A DNA stretch of 64,000 nucleotides from PWQG01 sp040882255 (GTDB lineage Bacteria; Pseudomonadota; Gammaproteobacteria; Pseudomonadales; Pseudohongiellaceae). Shown here piece after piece: positions 63,510 to 64,000 of the stretch; the first letter of the stretch is position 1, and the number at the start of each line of letters is the position of its first letter. The translations under genes and the position numbers were made by a program. Location: contig JBBEBP010000016.1 of the NCBI GenBank assembly GCA_040882255.1, positions 310,001 to 374,000 on the forward strand. The letters are read 5' to 3'. Below the pieces are notes generated by a model. It ran no database searches. It had not been told where the DNA came from and worked only from the letters and a program-made list of their open reading frames with translations.

Positions 63510-63555
63510 GCGCCCCGGCCGGGACCACCCCGGCCGGATGCAGTTCAGACCCCAT

Positions 63556-63632
63556 CGGAGTGTAGCTCAGCCTGGTAGAGCACCGCCTTCGGGAGGCGGG
63601 GGTCGGAGGTTCAAATCCTCTCACTCCGACCA
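63556..63632 (+). tRNA. tRNA-Pro (anticodon CGG)
   Basis: This 77-nt cloverleaf has acceptor CGGAGTG pairing with CACTCCG, anticodon loop TTCGGGA with CGG (reads CCG), T-loop TTCAAAT and an encoded CCA. The C1-G72 pair is the usual bacterial tRNA-Pro identity feature. Confidence 0.97.
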
Positions 63633-63678
63633 TATTCAGCAGTACCCCCGCCTTCCCCGGGCCGGACAGTGGATTTTC

Positions 63679-63754
63679 GCCGCAATAGCTCAGTTGGTAG
63701 AGCAGCTGATTCGTAATTAGCAGGTCGGAGGTTCGACTCCTCTTTGCGGCACCA
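63679..63754 (+). tRNA. tRNA-Thr (anticodon CGT)
   Basis: This 76-nt cloverleaf has acceptor GCCGCAA pairing with TTGCGGC, anticodon loop TTCGTAA with CGT (reads ACG), T-loop TTCGACT and an encoded CCA. It lies 46 nt after tRNA-Pro and is probably cotranscribed. Confidence 0.97.
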
Positions 63755-63801
63755 TCCTGCGTTGCTAGAATGCAATGTCCAATCGCTCCCGGAACCCGGT
63801 C

Positions 63802-64000
63802 ATGATCAGACTTTCTCTCCCTGTCCTGCTATTCATTCTGACCATTACGCCTCACGCATCACTGGCGCAGGGCTATGATTTCCAGACCGGCATGGAGGCC
63901 TATGAAAACGGCGACCATGCCACCGCACTGGAGAATTTCCTGGAAGGGGCCCGCGTGGGTCACGCACTGGCGCAGTACAACCTCGCTGTCATGTATCACC
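63802..64000 (+). CDS. Sel1-like repeat protein, 5' part only
   Basis: The first 66 codons of a gene cut by the window edge. A Sec signal (MIRLSLPVLLFILTITPHA, cleaved after SLA) is followed by QGYDFQTGMEAYENGDHATALENFLEGARVGHALAQYNLAVMYH-type sequence, whose AxxGHxxAQYNLAxMY end is a Sel1 repeat. Such periplasmic repeat proteins mediate protein contacts. The start is the first ATG after tRNA-Thr. Confidence 0.8.
   Translation, partial: MIRLSLPVLLFILTITPHASLAQGYDFQTGMEAYENGDHATALENFLEGARVGHALAQYNLAVMYH

Overview
The window is a chromosomal segment of a gammaproteobacterium. Gene order, rather than any single gene, shows this: mreBCD-maf-rng-yhdP, gatCAB, hemA-prfA-prmC-moeB, lolB-ispE-tRNA-Gln-prs-rplY-pth-ychF, xseB-ispA-dxs and glyA-nrdR-ribD-ribE-ribBA-ribH-nusB-thiL-pgpA are all gammaproteobacterial blocks, and PA4642-family and VC0807-family proteins fit the same class. 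Base composition looks GC-rich (roughly 60% by eye). Together with the TonB receptor, the TPR-sulfotransferase and the DUF6152-type periplasmic proteins, this suggests a marine or aquatic heterotroph, but I cannot assign a genus. No rRNA, CRISPR array, prophage or intact insertion sequence is visible.

Layout. 1-3.4 kb: partial mtnA, an orphan ExbD, a TetR regulator, a DUF445 protein and a nitrilase-family amidase. 3.4-12.1 kb (minus): the cell-shape/envelope cluster mreBCD-maf-rng-yhdP, interrupted between mreD and maf by a 181-bp palindromic element with perfect 35-bp inverted ends. 12.4-16 kb (plus): gatCAB and a PA4642-family protein. 16-21.5 kb (minus): rhlB, then moeB-prmC-prfA-hemA. 21.6-31 kb (plus): TPR lipoprotein-lolB-ispE-tRNA-Gln, an assembly gap flanked by poly-G and poly-C, prs-rplY-pth-ychF, an O-antigen-ligase-like protein, tRNA-Met and a VC0807-family protein. 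31-34.9 kb (minus): a ferric iron ABC importer with a probable Fur site. 34.9-40.8 kb: accessory envelope genes, including two paralogous secreted proteins of unknown function, DUF6152, a cytochrome c-like lipoprotein, HupE plus an anchor protein, a 2OG-Fe(II) oxygenase and a MAPEG protein. 41-46 kb (plus): isoprenoid precursor synthesis (xseB-ispA-dxs), cobalamin genes and a DksA-like protein. 46-53.8 kb (minus): riboflavin, nusB and glyA cluster. 54-57.4 kb: ettA and a replication pair (triple DnaT-domain protein plus lambda-P-like helicase loader). 57.5-64 kb: an oxidoreductase, a TonB receptor with a TPR-sulfotransferase, tRNA-Pro, tRNA-Thr and the start of a Sel1-repeat protein.

How the genes fit together: the minus-strand riboflavin block supplies every step from GTP and ribulose-5-P to riboflavin. 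Its RibBA has lost the GTP cyclohydrolase II residues, and a separate intact ribA at the operon end supplies that activity. prs, dxs, ispA and ispE feed nucleotide and isoprenoid synthesis. FbpABC and the TonB receptor are uptake functions. The most unusual items are the DnaT(x3)/lambda-P pair, the palindromic element that supplies the mreD stop codon, an apparent ATC start for mreC, a decanucleotide repeat ahead of the DUF6152 gene, and the homopolymer-flanked assembly gap.
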